This document shows, in pieces, positions 23,948 through 33,570 of a DNA stretch of 64,000 nucleotides. The notes below the pieces were generated by a model. It saw only the letters and a list, made by a program, of their open reading frames with translations. It had not been told where the DNA came from and did not search any database. Both the position numbers and the translations under genes were made by a program. Source of the stretch: an uncultured Lachnospiraceae bacterium (GTDB lineage Bacteria > Bacillota > Clostridia > Lachnospirales > Lachnospiraceae); NCBI GenBank assembly GCA_910577785.1, contig CAJTNT010000014.1, positions 1 through 64,000 on the forward strand, in the 5' to 3' direction. Positions within the stretch are counted from its first letter, which is position 1; every line of letters starts with the position of its first letter.

Positions 23948-25105
23948 ATGGGAGCGCCAAGCATTGACATCAGTTTTATTGAGAAAGGCATTTCGGCGGC
24001 CACGCGGGGAGAGCGGGGCATCGTCATGCTGTGGGTTAAGGACACGCTGCCGGCATCCGCGGCCAACCCGGCGACAGTGGTGACGGAAAGCGACATACCG
24101 GCAGGCCTGTCAGACACGGCGGCAGAGCAGGTGAGGCTGGCAATGGCCGGCTATACGAACGCGCCAAAGAAAGTACTCGTGTACGGCATGGGGATCGCGG
24201 AAGATGCGGACACGGCAGCAGTCGAGGCCGGGTATAAAAAGGCAATGGATGCGGCAGAAACGACACGTTTTGACTACCTGGCAGTCCCGACCGTGGGGAC
24301 GGACGGCAAGGGGGAGGACGTTGCGTCATGGGTCAAGGCCATGAGGGGGACGAGGAAGAAAAAAGTCAAGGCAGTACTGCCGAATGTGGCGGCAGACAAT
24401 GAGGGCGTCATCAACTTTACAACGGAAAAGAGCATCCGGACAGAAACCGTGACCGGGACGGACGGGACAAAGACAGCCGTGGACACCGTATATACGGCGG
24501 AACAGTACTGCGCGAGGATTGCCGGGCTGATCGCAGGCACGCCCATGACCATTGCCTGTACCTATGCGCCGCTGCCGGAGCTATCAGACTGCACGAGGCT
24601 GGCAGACATCGATGCGCCGGTGGACAGGGGGGAGCTCATCCTCTTCTATGACGGGGAGAAGGTGAAGGTGGTGAGGGGCGTCAACAGCTTCGTCACCACG
24701 GCTGACGGCAAGGGCGAGAGCTTCAAGAAGATTAAGATTGTCGAGGCCATGGACATGATCCATGACGACATCGTAAGGACGGCGCAGGACAGCTACCTTG
24801 GCAAATATGCGAACACATATTCCAACAAGTGCCTGCTGCTGACGGCAGTCAGCAGCTATTTCGCGCAGCTGAAGCGCGACGGGATCATAAGCAGCTATTC
24901 GGTGGGGCTGGACGCGGACGCCATCCGGGCTTACCTGAAAGGCAGGGGGCAGCAGGCCACGCTTGACAGAGGCACGGTCAAGGACATTGACGAGTGCAGC
25001 GATGAGGAGATAGCCACGGCGGACACAGGCGCAAGCGTGTTCCTGTTCGGAAATGTAAAAATATTGGACGCAATCGAAGACATCAAGATGCCTATTTACA
25101 TTTAA
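23948..25105 (+). CDS. contractile tail sheath protein
   Basis: A 385-residue sheath protein (XkdK-like). IDISFIEKGISAATRGERGI marks the N-terminus. The C-terminal sheath domain includes KKIKIVEAMDMIHDDIVRTA and YANTYSNKCLLLTAVSSYFA. Its presence makes this a myovirus-type phage. It is followed by the tube gene after 20 bases. Confidence 0.94.
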   Translation: MGAPSIDISFIEKGISAATRGERGIVMLWVKDTLPASAANPATVVTESDIPAGLSDTAAEQVRLAMAGYTNAPKKVLVYGMGIAEDADTAAVEAGYKKAMDAAETTRFDYLAVPTVGTDGKGEDVASWVKAMRGTRKKKVKAVLPNVAADNEGVINFTTEKSIRTETVTGTDGTKTAVDTVYTAEQYCARIAGLIAGTPMTIACTYAPLPELSDCTRLADIDAPVDRGELILFYDGEKVKVVRGVNSFVTTADGKGESFKKIKIVEAMDMIHDDIVRTAQDSYLGKYANTYSNKCLLLTAVSSYFAQLKRDGIISSYSVGLDADAIRAYLKGRGQQATLDRGTVKDIDECSDEEIATADTGASVFLFGNVKILDAIEDIKMPIYI

Positions 25106-25125
25106 GGGAAGGGGGCAGGAAAAAT

Positions 25126-25569
25126 ATGCCGAAGGAATTTAAAGCGGAGCAGGTCATAAACGGGTCATGGGGCGAGGCATGGCTTGACGGCGAATACCTT
25201 GCCCAGGTGACAGCGCTGAAGGCGGAGGTCACGCCCAAAAAGACTGCCATCACAATGGTGCAGAGGCTGAACGAAGGCCAGAAGATGACCGGGCTGGAAT
25301 TAAAGGGGGAGCTAAAGCTGCACAAGATCAACAGTTTCGTCATGAGCAAAATGAGCAGTTATTTCAAGCGGGGCAAGATGATGACCTGCACGATCATGTC
25401 TAACCTAAATGACCCGGACGCGCTGGGCGCGGAGCGGGTGGAGCTATACGGCTGCCTGTTAGACAAGCTGATCCTTGCGGACTGGGAGGCAGGGAAGATG
25501 TGCGAGGAAACTTATGGCTTCACGTTTGAGGACTGGGAGCTGAGGGATATAATCAAATCGGACGGATAA
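25126..25569 (+). CDS. tail tube protein (XkdM-like)
   Basis: A 147-residue tube protein, ATG 25126 behind AAGGGAAGGGGG. The core NGSWGEAWLDGEYLAQVTAL, KLHKINSFVMSKMSSYFKRG and WEAGKMCEETYGFTFEDWEL is typical of PBSX XkdM. It polymerises inside the sheath as the DNA conduit. Confidence 0.93.
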   Translation: MPKEFKAEQVINGSWGEAWLDGEYLAQVTALKAEVTPKKTAITMVQRLNEGQKMTGLELKGELKLHKINSFVMSKMSSYFKRGKMMTCTIMSNLNDPDALGAERVELYGCLLDKLILADWEAGKMCEETYGFTFEDWELRDIIKSDG

Positions 25570-25584
25570 AAGGAGGGATAGGCA

Positions 25585-25992
25585 ATGAACCTGGTTGAGA
25601 GGCTTCTGGCGGTAGACAGGAAAGAATTTGACAGGATTGAGAGGAAAGAGGTTCCCAGCAGGCAGCTGGCCAAGCTGGTGGGGGAAGGCGCAAAAGTGAC
25701 CATACAGGCAATCAGCGGCGACCTTTTCAGCGGGCTGTCCGCGAGCGGGCTGGACAATGACGGGGAGGTCGACTATGGCAGGGCATTCGACACAAACGCA
25801 AAGGTTGTGGCGGCGGGCATCGTGGACCCCGACCTGAAAAATGAGGGGCTGCAGAGGCACATGGGCGTGGCGACGCCTGCAGAAGCGGCCAAGAAGATAT
25901 TCAAGGGGGAGGTCAACCGGATCGCGGCGGAAATCGCAAGGCTAAGCGGCTTTGGCGACGAGCTGGAGGCAGACAAAGAGATAAAAAACTGA
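25585..25992 (+). CDS. tail assembly chaperone (XkdN-like), upstream part of a frameshift pair
   Basis: A 135-residue chaperone, ATG 25585 after AAAGGAGGGATAGG. VERLLAVDRKEFDRIERKEV, VPSRQLAKLVGEGAKVTIQA and GVATPAEAAKKIFKGEVNRI fit XkdN. The zero-frame stop follows directly after the slippery heptamer AAAAAAC (25983-25989). A -1 shift would append 61 residues (LIGGDREVGMDYLHYRLKNW and onward) ending at 26174, giving a product of about 196 residues. This matches the G/GT tail chaperone pairs of phages, which load the tape measure protein encoded next. Confidence 0.88.
   Translation: MNLVERLLAVDRKEFDRIERKEVPSRQLAKLVGEGAKVTIQAISGDLFSGLSASGLDNDGEVDYGRAFDTNAKVVAAGIVDPDLKNEGLQRHMGVATPAEAAKKIFKGEVNRIAAEIARLSGFGDELEADKEIKN
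25983..25989 (+). promoter_or_regulatory. programmed -1 ribosomal frameshift site
   Basis: The zero-frame reads ATA AAA AAC TGA, i.e. the canonical A-AAA-AAC slippery heptamer followed at once by a stop. The -1 frame stays open to 26174. A GC-rich stretch (GATCGGGGGCGACCGGGAGG) just downstream can fold as a stimulatory hairpin. Confidence 0.85.
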
Positions 25993-26174
25993 TCGGGGGC
26001 GACCGGGAGGTGGGCATGGACTACCTCCACTACCGCCTCAAGAACTGGAAGCCCCTTGAGTACATGGGGATGCCGGAAGGGCAGAAGCGCGTGGCGCGGG
26101 CGTATATGCGCCAGGAAATAAGGGACAGGGAAGAAGAGTACAGGGCAATACAGAAAGCAGCAGGGGGCAGGTGA
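25989..26174 (+). CDS. -1 frame extension of the tail chaperone
   Basis: A 61-codon frame entered by the -1 shift at 25983-25989. It contains MDYLHYRLKNWKPLEYMGMP and ARAYMRQEIRDREEEYRAIQ, the latter a helical charged tail. It ends two bases before the tape measure start. An internal ATG at 26016 lies behind CGGGAGGTGGGC, so limited independent initiation is conceivable. Confidence 0.75.
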   Translation: MIGGDREVGMDYLHYRLKNWKPLEYMGMPEGQKRVARAYMRQEIRDREEEYRAIQKAAGGR

Positions 26175-26175
26175 C

Positions 26176-29100
26176 ATGGGAAGGGTAATCAGCACTGCGA
26201 TACAGTTCATAGACGGCTTCACAAGGCCTTCCAGGGAAGTCATCCAGGGCATGCGCCGGATGGGGAATGAGGCAATAAAGTCCGGGAAGCAGATACAGAA
26301 CGCAGGGAGGACGATAGCGAGCGCAGGCTCCGCGCTGACCAAGGCAGTGACCCTCCCCATCGCCGGCGTGGCGACGGCGGCGGTAAAGACGGCCGCTGAC
26401 TTTGAGTCGGCAATGTCGGAAGTTGGGGCGATTTCAGGCGCGAGCGGCGGGGACATGGCGAAGCTGACCGCAAAGGCCAAAGAGATGGGCGCGACAACCG
26501 CATTCTCTGCCAGCGAGAGCGCCGAGGCCATGAAATACATGGCCATGGCAGGCTGGAAGACAGCGGACATGACCGAGGGCATCGCAGGCATCATGGACCT
26601 TGCGGCGGCATCGGGCGAGGACCTTGCCGCCACATCGGACATTGTGACGGACGGGCTGACAGCGTTCGGGATGTCGGCGAAGGAAAGCGGGAGGTTTGCC
26701 GACGTCATGGCGGCCACGTCATCGAACGCGAACACGGATGTAGCCAAGATGGGCGAGACGTTTAAATATTGCGCATCAACAGCGGGTGCAATGGGGTATA
26801 GCGTAGAGGATATTTCCGTGGCCATTGGAATCATGGGGAATTCCAGCGTAAAGGCCAGTAATGCAGGGACAACATTAAGAAATATGATAACGAACCTGGC
26901 AAAGCCGACAGATTCACAGGAAAAAGTCATGAAAAAGTTGGGCATAAGCCTGAAAGACGGTAGTGGAAATATGAAAAGCTTTGCGGAGGTAATGGATAAC
27001 TTGCGATCGTCGTTCGCAGGATTATCGAAAACCGAAAAGACAGCGGCAGCAGCTACTTTAGCGGGAAAGCAGAGTGTAGCAGGGTTCATGACGCTCGTAA
27101 ATGCAAGCACAGAGGATTTCGACAAGCTGACAGCTGCCATCAATAATTCGTCAGGATCCGCCAAGGAAATGTCGGAGAAGATGCTCGACAACCTAAACGG
27201 GCAGCTGACCCTCCTGAAATCGGCAGCAGAGGGGATAGCAATCACCATAGGGGACAAGCTGATGCCCTATGTGAAGACCGCGGTTTCGTGGGTACAGAAG
27301 GCAGCAGACTACATAAACAACCTAAGCGATGCGCAGCTGGACAATATCATCAAGTGGGCAGGCATCGCGGCGGCAGTAGGTCCGGCGGTAGTGGCATTTG
27401 GCAAGGTTGTCACAGCCGTGGGGAGCGCCCAGCGGTTATTTGGGACGGTGACGAAGACAATAGCAAATTTTGGCGGCATCATGGGCGTGTTCACAAGCCC
27501 TGCCGGAATCGTGGTTGGGGTGCTGGCAGCAGTTGCGGCAGCAGCTTTTCTGATTATAAGGAACTGGGGTCAAGTCAAGGGTTTCCTAAAGGGTGTCGGA
27601 AACTGGTTTGAGGACGTATTCGGGAAAGCAGGGCTTTCGGTTGAAGGCTTTAAAAACAGGTTCGCGTCAATCGGGAATGCAGTCGGCAGCATAGCAGGGA
27701 AGATAGGCGGCATCTGCAAGTCCCTAGCGGGGATATTTGAGGGCTGGTTTCTCCAGACTAAGCATGTTTCAGATATGGACAGTGCCTTAAGGATGCTTGC
27801 AGGTGGGATGGCATCAGCGTTTGATGGGATTGTTTCGGCGGCTGGTAAAGGGCTGGCGGCGTTGGATGCCTTGTTAGGGTTTTTCACGGGCGCATTTGCT
27901 GGCAATTGGGGCAGTGCGGCACAGGGATTCAGGGACAGCATGAGGAATATTTTCCCTGCAAGCACGGCAAATGGGATAATCAAGGCATTCAATGCCATGC
28001 TGCCGGGCATAAAGGCAGTTGTGGCAGGCATAAAGGGGGCATTCCGTGGGATTTTAGGCGATGCCATGGATATAGCTAGGAGTCTGGTGAATGCATTCCA
28101 TGGCGTAGGGTTAATGATCAAAGGCATATTCAGCGGCGATGCAGAAAAAGCCCTAAAAGGGTTCCAGACAGTGGCATACAACATTGCTGGCGCCATAGGC
28201 AATTTTTTTAAGGCAAAGATAAACGTCATCAAGAATTTTGCTATAGGCGCCTTGTCAGGCTTCCTGCCAGAAGATGCCATGAAACACATTGCAGGAGCGT
28301 TTGATGCCGTACTGGGGGCATGGGACGTTGCAATAGGCGCCGCATATGGCTGCATTGGAAGTTTCGTGCAGGCAATAAAGCCGCTGTTTGAAGACCTTAA
28401 GACGGTTTTTAAGGGCGTGGCGCAGTTCGTGGGAGCCGTGTTCACCGGGGACTGGAAAGGTGCGCTGGACGGCCTGAAGACCATTGCAGTGGGCGCCCTG
28501 TCCGGGCTGGTGAATGCCGTCAAGGCACCGTTTAAGATGATAGCAGGCGCGGTAAAAGGCGCAATAAATACATTCAAAGGCCTGGATATTATGAAAAGCA
28601 TCCTGTCCGGGCTGGGCAATGCCATCAAGGACGTGCTGGTCAAGTGCGGTGTTGACATGGGGAAGTTCAGTGCGGCCATAGAGAACATCCAGGCACGTGC
28701 CGGCAGCATACTGAATGGGCTGAAAGAAATATTCGGCGCAGTATTCAGCGCGGTTGGGGATACCGTCAGGGCAGTGGCTGCAGTGATCGCAGGCATTTTC
28801 GGGGAAAAGGTAAGCAGCACCTGCAGCGCTGCTGGGGCAGTGCTCACGGCATTCAAGGCAGTGGCATGTGCTGCATTCGGCTTTGTCTCAGATGCCGTAA
28901 AAAAGGCGATGGCCATAATCGTGCCAGTAGTCAGGGTGGCATTTGGCGCGGTGCAGGGCGCGGTATCGGCGGCGGCAAACATAATCACGTCCGTTATAAG
29001 CGGGGTGATGACCGTTATTGATGGGCTGGTGACCTTCATCTCAGGCGTGTTCACCGGGAACTGGCGGCAGGCATGGGAAGGCGTACGGAGCATCTTCAAG

Positions 29101-29550
29101 GGGATCTTTGACAGCTTCGCAGCCATCTGCAAGGCTCCAATCAACGCGGTCATAGGCATCATAAACGGCGCAATCTCATCCATAAACAAGATCCATGTCA
29201 CGATACCAGAAGGGGTGCCGGGGCTGGGCGGCAAGTCATTCGGGTTCAGCATACCGAGGATACCGCAGCTATACAGGGGGACGGACAGCTGGAAGGGCGG
29301 CATGGCCGTCATACATGACCGGGGCGGCGAGATCGTAGACCTCCCGCAGGGCTCAAGGGTATACCCGCATGACAGGAGCATCGAGATGGCGCGGAAGGAC
29401 GGGGCGGCGCATGGGGCAGGCCAGGTGACGGTCACCATCCAGAAGCTGGCAGACCGCATAGAGGTAAGGAGCGACAGCGACATAGACCGCATCGCGGAGG
29501 CGCTGGCATACAGGCTAAGGAAAGTGGCATGCAACATGGGCATGGCATAA
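26176..29550 (+). CDS. tail tape measure protein
   Basis: A 1124-residue protein of the TP901 tape measure family. It spans tail length inside the tube and is ejected ahead of DNA. The N-terminal domain has KTAADFESAMSEVGAISGAS and ATTAFSASESAEAMKYMAMA. A hydrophobic region follows near residues 390-460 (AGIAAAVGPAVVAFGKVVTA), then a long series of short helical repeats rich in Gly-Ala (GVAQFVGAVFTGDWKGALDG and related FTGNWRQAWEGV). The C-terminus holds GMAVIHDRGGEIVDLP. Bases about 26,780-27,130 are more AT-rich than the flanks, suggesting mosaic exchange. Confidence 0.93.
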   Translation: MGRVISTAIQFIDGFTRPSREVIQGMRRMGNEAIKSGKQIQNAGRTIASAGSALTKAVTLPIAGVATAAVKTAADFESAMSEVGAISGASGGDMAKLTAKAKEMGATTAFSASESAEAMKYMAMAGWKTADMTEGIAGIMDLAAASGEDLAATSDIVTDGLTAFGMSAKESGRFADVMAATSSNANTDVAKMGETFKYCASTAGAMGYSVEDISVAIGIMGNSSVKASNAGTTLRNMITNLAKPTDSQEKVMKKLGISLKDGSGNMKSFAEVMDNLRSSFAGLSKTEKTAAAATLAGKQSVAGFMTLVNASTEDFDKLTAAINNSSGSAKEMSEKMLDNLNGQLTLLKSAAEGIAITIGDKLMPYVKTAVSWVQKAADYINNLSDAQLDNIIKWAGIAAAVGPAVVAFGKVVTAVGSAQRLFGTVTKTIANFGGIMGVFTSPAGIVVGVLAAVAAAAFLIIRNWGQVKGFLKGVGNWFEDVFGKAGLSVEGFKNRFASIGNAVGSIAGKIGGICKSLAGIFEGWFLQTKHVSDMDSALRMLAGGMASAFDGIVSAAGKGLAALDALLGFFTGAFAGNWGSAAQGFRDSMRNIFPASTANGIIKAFNAMLPGIKAVVAGIKGAFRGILGDAMDIARSLVNAFHGVGLMIKGIFSGDAEKALKGFQTVAYNIAGAIGNFFKAKINVIKNFAIGALSGFLPEDAMKHIAGAFDAVLGAWDVAIGAAYGCIGSFVQAIKPLFEDLKTVFKGVAQFVGAVFTGDWKGALDGLKTIAVGALSGLVNAVKAPFKMIAGAVKGAINTFKGLDIMKSILSGLGNAIKDVLVKCGVDMGKFSAAIENIQARAGSILNGLKEIFGAVFSAVGDTVRAVAAVIAGIFGEKVSSTCSAAGAVLTAFKAVACAAFGFVSDAVKKAMAIIVPVVRVAFGAVQGAVSAAANIITSVISGVMTVIDGLVTFISGVFTGNWRQAWEGVRSIFKGIFDSFAAICKAPINAVIGIINGAISSINKIHVTIPEGVPGLGGKSFGFSIPRIPQLYRGTDSWKGGMAVIHDRGGEIVDLPQGSRVYPHDRSIEMARKDGAAHGAGQVTVTIQKLADRIEVRSDSDIDRIAEALAYRLRKVACNMGMA

Positions 29551-29565
29551 GGAGGGAGGCAGGCA

Positions 29566-30225
29566 TTGGAAATCTGGCTAAAGCAGGGCAAGGAAAAATT
29601 ACGGCTTGCAGTCCTGCCGGAATCGTATGAGCTGACAAGCGAGAGCGGGAACACGCAGGCAACCGTCCATTCATTTGGGGAAATAAACCTGCTGGGGAAA
29701 AGGAAGCTGAGGAATGTCTCCTTCTCATCCTTCTTCCCGAAGCAGAAATACAGCTTCTGCGAGTACACGTCATTCCCGACGCCGAAGGAAAGCGTGAGGC
29801 GGGTCGAGAAGATGAAGAATGCGGGCGTGCTGCACCTTACGATGACAGGCACGCCGGTAAACATGGACTGCACGATAGAGAGCTTCACCTGGGGCGAGGA
29901 CGACGGGACCAAGGACATAAACTTCACGCTGGAATTCAAGGAATACAGGAAGGTGCAGGTAAAGGCGGCCAAAAAGAAGGCAAAGGGCGCGAAAGGGAAG
30001 GAAAAGGCGTCAAAGAAAATAACGCCGGCTCTGACGCAGCGGACAACAAAAGGGCTGGTAAGCACGACATATATGGCTAAGCAGGGGGACTGCCTGTGCA
30101 AGGTGGCCAGGGAGCTGACGGGTAGCACAGCGAACTGGTATGCGATACTTAACCAGAACTGGGACGCCATGGGCGGAAACCCCAATGCAATCTACCCAGG
30201 CCTGCAGCTGGTGATAAAGGCATGA
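29566..30225 (+). CDS. LysM tail protein (XkdP-like)
   Basis: A 219-residue baseplate/tail protein from TTG 29566 behind GGAGGGAGG. The N-terminal domain (LRLAVLPESYELTSESGNTQ, then EINLLGKRKLRNVSFSSFFP) matches XkdP. A Lys/Ala-rich linker precedes a C-terminal LysM peptidoglycan-binding domain (TTYMAKQGDCLCKVARELTG, then NPNAIYPGLQLVI). It overlaps the next gene by four bases. Confidence 0.9.
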   Translation: MEIWLKQGKEKLRLAVLPESYELTSESGNTQATVHSFGEINLLGKRKLRNVSFSSFFPKQKYSFCEYTSFPTPKESVRRVEKMKNAGVLHLTMTGTPVNMDCTIESFTWGEDDGTKDINFTLEFKEYRKVQVKAAKKKAKGAKGKEKASKKITPALTQRTTKGLVSTTYMAKQGDCLCKVARELTGSTANWYAILNQNWDAMGGNPNAIYPGLQLVIKA

Positions 30226-31220
30226 AGGTGAAATGGGTAAAGGTAAAAGACGGAAATGCCTATACAAGCGACATAACCCAGGCCGTGGCAAAGGTATCCT
30301 GGGGAGGCTCCGTGTCACAGGCGGCACGGACAGCGGAGATAGAGGTAATCAGCGCGCCGGATGACGTGAATATAAAAAACCTGAAGCTGAACATCGGCGC
30401 GGGGCATGTGATTAAGCTATACGAGGGCGGCGGCCTGATCTTCTACGGGGAGGTACAGAGCGCCAGGAAAATAGGCGAGGCAGGAACCGTGGCATATACC
30501 TGCTATGACCTGCTGAACCACCTGCTTAAAAGCACCTGCAGCTACAACTTCTCCAACACGACGGCGGAGAGGATAGCAAGAAAGGTGTGCGCCGACCTGG
30601 GGATCAAAGCTGGGGGCATCGTGGCGACAAAAGCAGAAATAAAAAAGATGATCATAGACGGCGACACGCCCTATGACGCCATCATGAAGGCCTATACGAA
30701 AGCATCGAAGAAAACCGGGAAAAAGTACATCTGCCGCATGGACGGAGCCAAGCTGTCAGTCGAGGAAAAAGGGAAGCGGGTGAAGGGCTTCGTGCTGGCG
30801 GAGGGATACAACATAACCAGCGCAGAGTACGAGGAAACAATAGAGAACATGGTAAACGTGGTGAAAATCTATGATGAGAAAGGGGCGCAGGTCGGGGAGG
30901 TAAGGAACGATAAATGGGCAGGGAAATACGGCATTTACCAGAAGGCCTATAAAAAGGAAAAAGGGATAAACGCAAAAGCGGCAGCCAAAAGTCTGCTGCA
31001 GGGCATAGAGAAGCATGTGACGGTCGGGGCGGCAGACGGGGATCTGAAGTGCATCGCAGGCAACGGCGTGGAAGTCTATGACAGGGCAACCGGATTAAAT
31101 GGCTTATTCTGGATTGACAGCGACACCCACACATGGGAGAACGGCACGCACATGATGAGCCTGGAATTAAATTTTAAGAATATCATGGACAGCAAGGAAT
31201 ACGAGGAAAAGGAAGGATAG
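30222..31220 (+). CDS. tail hub protein (XkdQ-like)
   Basis: A 332-residue protein with VAKVSWGGSVSQAARTAEIE, VIKLYEGGGLIFYGEVQSAR, CYDLLNHLLKSTCSYNFSNT and FWIDSDTHTWENGTHMMSLE, diagnostic of XkdQ/YqbQ and the late-control D superfamily. It forms the central hub of the baseplate below the tube. Confidence 0.9.
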   Translation: MKVKWVKVKDGNAYTSDITQAVAKVSWGGSVSQAARTAEIEVISAPDDVNIKNLKLNIGAGHVIKLYEGGGLIFYGEVQSARKIGEAGTVAYTCYDLLNHLLKSTCSYNFSNTTAERIARKVCADLGIKAGGIVATKAEIKKMIIDGDTPYDAIMKAYTKASKKTGKKYICRMDGAKLSVEEKGKRVKGFVLAEGYNITSAEYEETIENMVNVVKIYDEKGAQVGEVRNDKWAGKYGIYQKAYKKEKGINAKAAAKSLLQGIEKHVTVGAADGDLKCIAGNGVEVYDRATGLNGLFWIDSDTHTWENGTHMMSLELNFKNIMDSKEYEEKEG

Positions 31221-31235
31221 GGAGGTGGCGCAGGG

Positions 31236-31511
31236 ATGAACAGCCCATATGAGGAAATACTGGGCATGATGAGGGATGAGGGGAAAAAGGACAATCCCTC
31301 GCCGATCCAGATCGGGATGATGACCGGCGCGGAGAGCTGCAGGATCGGCAGGCTGGAACTGTCGGGCAGCGACCTGCTCATGGCCGAACACCTGAAAACA
31401 GGGTACCAGAAGGATAAAAACACGTTTGCCGCGCCGCTGAAGGAAGGCGACAAGGTGGCCATTTACCGTATCAGCGACGAGCTGTATATCATCTTAGAAA
31501 GGCTGGTGTAA
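31236..31511 (+). CDS. DUF2577 baseplate protein (XkdR-like)
   Basis: A 91-residue protein. The pattern PYEEILGMMRDEGKKDNPSP, then KEGDKVAIYRISDELYIILE, identifies DUF2577 (XkdR), a small baseplate factor. ATG 31236 follows GGGAGGTGG. Confidence 0.87.
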   Translation: MNSPYEEILGMMRDEGKKDNPSPIQIGMMTGAESCRIGRLELSGSDLLMAEHLKTGYQKDKNTFAAPLKEGDKVAIYRISDELYIILERLV

Positions 31512-31514
31512 GGG

Positions 31515-31946
31515 ATGGAGCTGCTGCCAACATATATTGAGGATGATGAGGAACTGGACGGCCTGGAAGAAGAGGAAAGGGCGCCGAAAGAATACGGCAT
31601 AGACTTTAAGACCGGGCAGCTGACCGGGGAAATCGTGGAGGGGAAGGAGGCCATAAAGGTCTGGATATGGCTTGCCCTGCAGACCCCGCGCTACAGGCAC
31701 TATATCTATACATGGGATTATGGGAGCGAGGCCGGGGACCTCATAGGGCAGGGCTACTCAGAAGAGTACACGGAGGCAGAGGCACAGTGGATGGTGGAGG
31801 ACTGCCTGCTTGTGAACGAGGCCATAGAGGGCATATCGGACTTCAGCACCAGCATAGAGGGAAGCACCCTGTCCATATCATTCGTGGCCAACACCATATA
31901 TGGGGACGTAAGTTTCCAAGGCCAGGAGGCCGTGAGGGCGGCATGA
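31515..31946 (+). CDS. DUF2634 baseplate protein (XkdS-like)
   Basis: A 143-residue protein. The segments YGIDFKTGQLTGEIVEGKEA, RHYIYTWDYGSEAGDLIGQG and a final NTIYGDVSF motif are hallmarks of DUF2634/XkdS, the gp25-type wedge component. It starts three bases after the DUF2577 stop. Confidence 0.88.
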   Translation: MELLPTYIEDDEELDGLEEEERAPKEYGIDFKTGQLTGEIVEGKEAIKVWIWLALQTPRYRHYIYTWDYGSEAGDLIGQGYSEEYTEAEAQWMVEDCLLVNEAIEGISDFSTSIEGSTLSISFVANTIYGDVSFQGQEAVRAA

Positions 31947-31962
31947 GGAGGGAATATGGAAT

Positions 31963-33030
31963 ATGCTATTTGAAGACAGGACACTGGAAAATATACTGTC
32001 TGACCTGAAAGGCACGGTTGGCAGCGGCATAAGCACGGATGAGGGGACGCTGATAGACCATGCCTTCCGGGGCGCGGCGGCGGAGCTTGAGAAGGCGTAC
32101 ATAGAGTTAAGCCTGGTCGACCAGAACGGTTATGCAGAGACAGCAGACAGGGAACACCTGATATTGAGGGCAAAGGAAAGGGGCATAGAGCCATTTGCGG
32201 CATCCAATGCCATATGGAAGGCAAGCCTCAATGCCGGAGCCGGGCTGGGCGTGCGCTTTTCGGCAGGGGAACTGACATATATCTGCACAGAGGTAATGGG
32301 GGACGGGAAGTGCCGACTCATGTGCGAGCAGGCAGGGGCAAGGGGGAACATAAGGCAGGAAGGCCTTGCCCCCATTGAGTACACGGAAGGGTTTGAAAGC
32401 GGGGAGCTGGAAGAGCTCCTGGTACCGGCGCGGGATGAGGAAGGGACAGAGGACTTCCGCGCACGGTATACCTCCATTGTGGCGGCGGCACAGGCATTTG
32501 GCGGGAACCGCGCACAGTACAAGGCCATGATGCATGGGATTGAGGGGGTCGGGGCCTGCAAGCTGTACCGCGTGACGCAGGGCGATAGGAGGATAAAAAT
32601 CTATTTCCTGGACAGCACATACAGGACGCCTAGCAGCGAGCTGGTAAGGGACGTGCAGGAAACCGTTGACCCATCCGGGAAACAGGGGGAAGGGGAAGGT
32701 GAGGCGGCCATGTTCCATGTCGTGGACATCTGCCCATGCGCGTCTAAGACAGTAAACATTGAGGCAGAGATAACGGCAGGCAGCGGGCAGGCATGGGAGG
32801 ACCTGCTGCCCAAGGCACAGGAGAAAGTGGACGGCTATTTCCTTGAGCTGGCAAAAGGCTGGGAAGACGGGGGGCAGATAGTGGTAAGGGTATTAAGGGT
32901 AAACGCGGCAATTGCAAGCATTGACGGGATTGTGGACGTGCAAGGCACCATGCTGAACGGGAAAAGCGGTAACTTGACCCTGGACCCAAACGAAGTCCCA
33001 GTAAGGGGTGAGATCACATGCAGGAACTGA
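31963..33030 (+). CDS. baseplate J-like protein (XkdT-like)
   Basis: A 355-residue wedge protein. TPSSEL, REHLILRAKERGIEPFAASN, EDFRARYTSIVAAAQAFGGN and QYKAMMHGIEGVGACKLYRV identify the Baseplate_J family. ATG 31963 follows AGGAGG. Its 3' end overlaps the next gene by 13 bases. Confidence 0.91.
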   Translation: MLFEDRTLENILSDLKGTVGSGISTDEGTLIDHAFRGAAAELEKAYIELSLVDQNGYAETADREHLILRAKERGIEPFAASNAIWKASLNAGAGLGVRFSAGELTYICTEVMGDGKCRLMCEQAGARGNIRQEGLAPIEYTEGFESGELEELLVPARDEEGTEDFRARYTSIVAAAQAFGGNRAQYKAMMHGIEGVGACKLYRVTQGDRRIKIYFLDSTYRTPSSELVRDVQETVDPSGKQGEGEGEAAMFHVVDICPCASKTVNIEAEITAGSGQAWEDLLPKAQEKVDGYFLELAKGWEDGGQIVVRVLRVNAAIASIDGIVDVQGTMLNGKSGNLTLDPNEVPVRGEITCRN

Positions 33031-33542
33031 TACTGAACCATTACCCGCAGGTAATAAAGAAGATGAGGGAAATACAGGAGATTGCGAAGGGGGAGGACAT
33101 AGAGTTCCAGAAGCTGGATGTGGCAATAAAGCGGGCGTCACAGAACATGTTCGTGGCCACGGCGGATGAGGCAGGACTGGAACGGCTTGAGGGGCTGCTG
33201 GGCATCACGCCAAATACATCACAGGGAATTGAGGACAGGAGGCTATACATACTCTCCATGATGAACCGCAGGCGGATGGGCATGTCCGAGCTGAGGCAGA
33301 TGCTGTCCGCATACTCGGAAGACATCACGTTGGTCATAGAGGAAGACAGCAGTGCTTTGTCGGTGACCGTAGGGGACGGCGCAAGGCACATACAGGCAAT
33401 ACACGACATTTTAGAAGAGATGATCCCGCTACAGGTATATATACGGTATAAGCTGAAAGTAAGCCAGATGTACCTGGACGGCACGGGAAGGCTGGACGGC
33501 AGCAGCCTCCTGGGGGGAGAGACGAAGGAATGGGAAGGGTAA
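33018..33542 (+). CDS. DUF2313 tail protein (XkdU/YmfQ-like)
   Basis: A 174-residue protein (MQELILNHYPQVIKKMREIQ start; ATADEAGLERLEGLLGITPN; RRMGMSELRQMLSAYSEDIT). It matches XkdU/YmfQ, which connects baseplate wedges to the tail fibres. The C-terminus ends with LDGTGRLDGSSLLGG, a link region before the fibre gene. Confidence 0.88.
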   Translation: MQELILNHYPQVIKKMREIQEIAKGEDIEFQKLDVAIKRASQNMFVATADEAGLERLEGLLGITPNTSQGIEDRRLYILSMMNRRRMGMSELRQMLSAYSEDITLVIEEDSSALSVTVGDGARHIQAIHDILEEMIPLQVYIRYKLKVSQMYLDGTGRLDGSSLLGGETKEWEG

Positions 33543-33570
33543 GGGGACAGGATGACATAAGGAGGGGAAA

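Noticed and set aside
27570..30185. Very long open frame on the minus strand inside the tape measure gene
   Set aside because: It is antisense to a well recognised tape measure protein, has no ribosome site, and its low-complexity Ala/Pro/Ser composition mirrors the GC-rich coding strand.
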